Source: JAXMBX01 sp046349635
GTDB lineage: Bacteria; Planctomycetota; Planctomycetia; Planctomycetales; Planctomycetaceae
Assembly: GCA_046349635.1 (NCBI GenBank)
Contig: JAXMBX010000085.1
Location: forward strand, 1-12,625
Reading direction: 5' to 3'
Length of the DNA stretch: 12,625 nucleotides
Made by a program: the position numbers and the translations under genes. Below, piece after piece: positions 12,531 to 12,625 of this stretch (its first letter is position 1; every line of letters starts with the position of its first letter). Below the pieces are notes generated by a model. The model saw nothing but the letters and a program-made list of their open reading frames with translations, searched no databases and had not been told where the DNA came from.

Positions 12531-12625
12531 ATGCACACAACCTCCCTTCGTTCCATGATTTCCGGGTTTGCAGCCGCTGCGCTGTGCGTTTCTTTCGTGG
12601 GTTGCGAACCGCCGGCTGCTCCGCC
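12531..12625 (+). CDS. N-terminal part of a lipoprotein (runs off the window)
   Basis: The visible 31 residues start at an ATG with CGAG 4 bases before it and AGGA about 14 bases away. They read as a lipoprotein signal peptide: MHTTSLRSMISGF, then AAAALCVSFVGC, with the Cys at residue 25 followed by EPPAAP. Ser-Phe-Val-Gly-Cys is an acceptable though not ideal lipobox. The Pro/Ala-rich residues after the Cys are the usual tether of planctomycete lipoproteins. The mature domain lies beyond the window, so no function can be given. Confidence 0.75.
   Translation, partial: MHTTSLRSMISGFAAAALCVSFVGCEPPAAP

Overview
The window looks like chromosomal DNA from a planctomycete (phylum Planctomycetota, order Planctomycetales; genus not resolved). 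The evidence is a DUF1559 pseudopilin-like protein with an H-X9-DG motif, a cysteine-rich secreted protein with YTV-like repeats, a secreted prenyltransferase-repeat protein, an exported Dabb protein and an aspartate kinase with a doubled ACT module. Base composition is GC-rich, codons are mostly G/C-ending, and starts mix ATG, GTG and TTG.

Layout. The 3' end of an unidentified gene (3-122) is followed by a REP-like stretch and a strong terminator that closes the leftward Cys-rich/YTV gene (318-1304). A 330-base divergent gap leads to a rightward run of exported proteins: Dabb (1635-2057), prenyltransferase-like alpha/alpha repeats (2252-3373, with terminator) and an outer-membrane beta-barrel candidate (3718-4848). 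An exact 18-base repeat lies upstream of the last two. Next, leftward, is a RES/Xre toxin-antitoxin pair in the unusual order toxin-then-antitoxin (RES 5441-5896, antitoxin 4901-5326). The RES frame lacks a normal N-terminus, and the antitoxin appears to have its own promoter and palindromic operator. Rightward again are a class I amidotransferase-like protein of the C26 family with no nucleophilic cysteine (6286-7044, with terminator) and aspartate kinase (7386-9179).

Convergent to the kinase is a leftward pair, DUF1559 protein then small lipoprotein (10656 to 9197), behind a good sigma70-type promoter. The last part holds two small leftward genes, a basic 92-residue protein (11107-11385) and a ribbon-helix-helix-like protein (10832-11047). 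They are divergent from an Xre-family regulator (11596-12279). The shared 210-base gap has a strong promoter and four TGTTC half-sites spaced at near-integral helical turns, which suggests a self-regulated module. The window ends in the signal peptide of another lipoprotein (12531 onward).

Most genes are ordinary planctomycete envelope or metabolic genes that need not act together. The parts most worth following up are the decayed or rearranged RES/Xre locus, the cysteine-less amidotransferase, the Xre/phased-operator/small-gene module, and the 18-base repeat shared by two exported-protein genes. No tRNA, rRNA, CRISPR array or transposase was seen.
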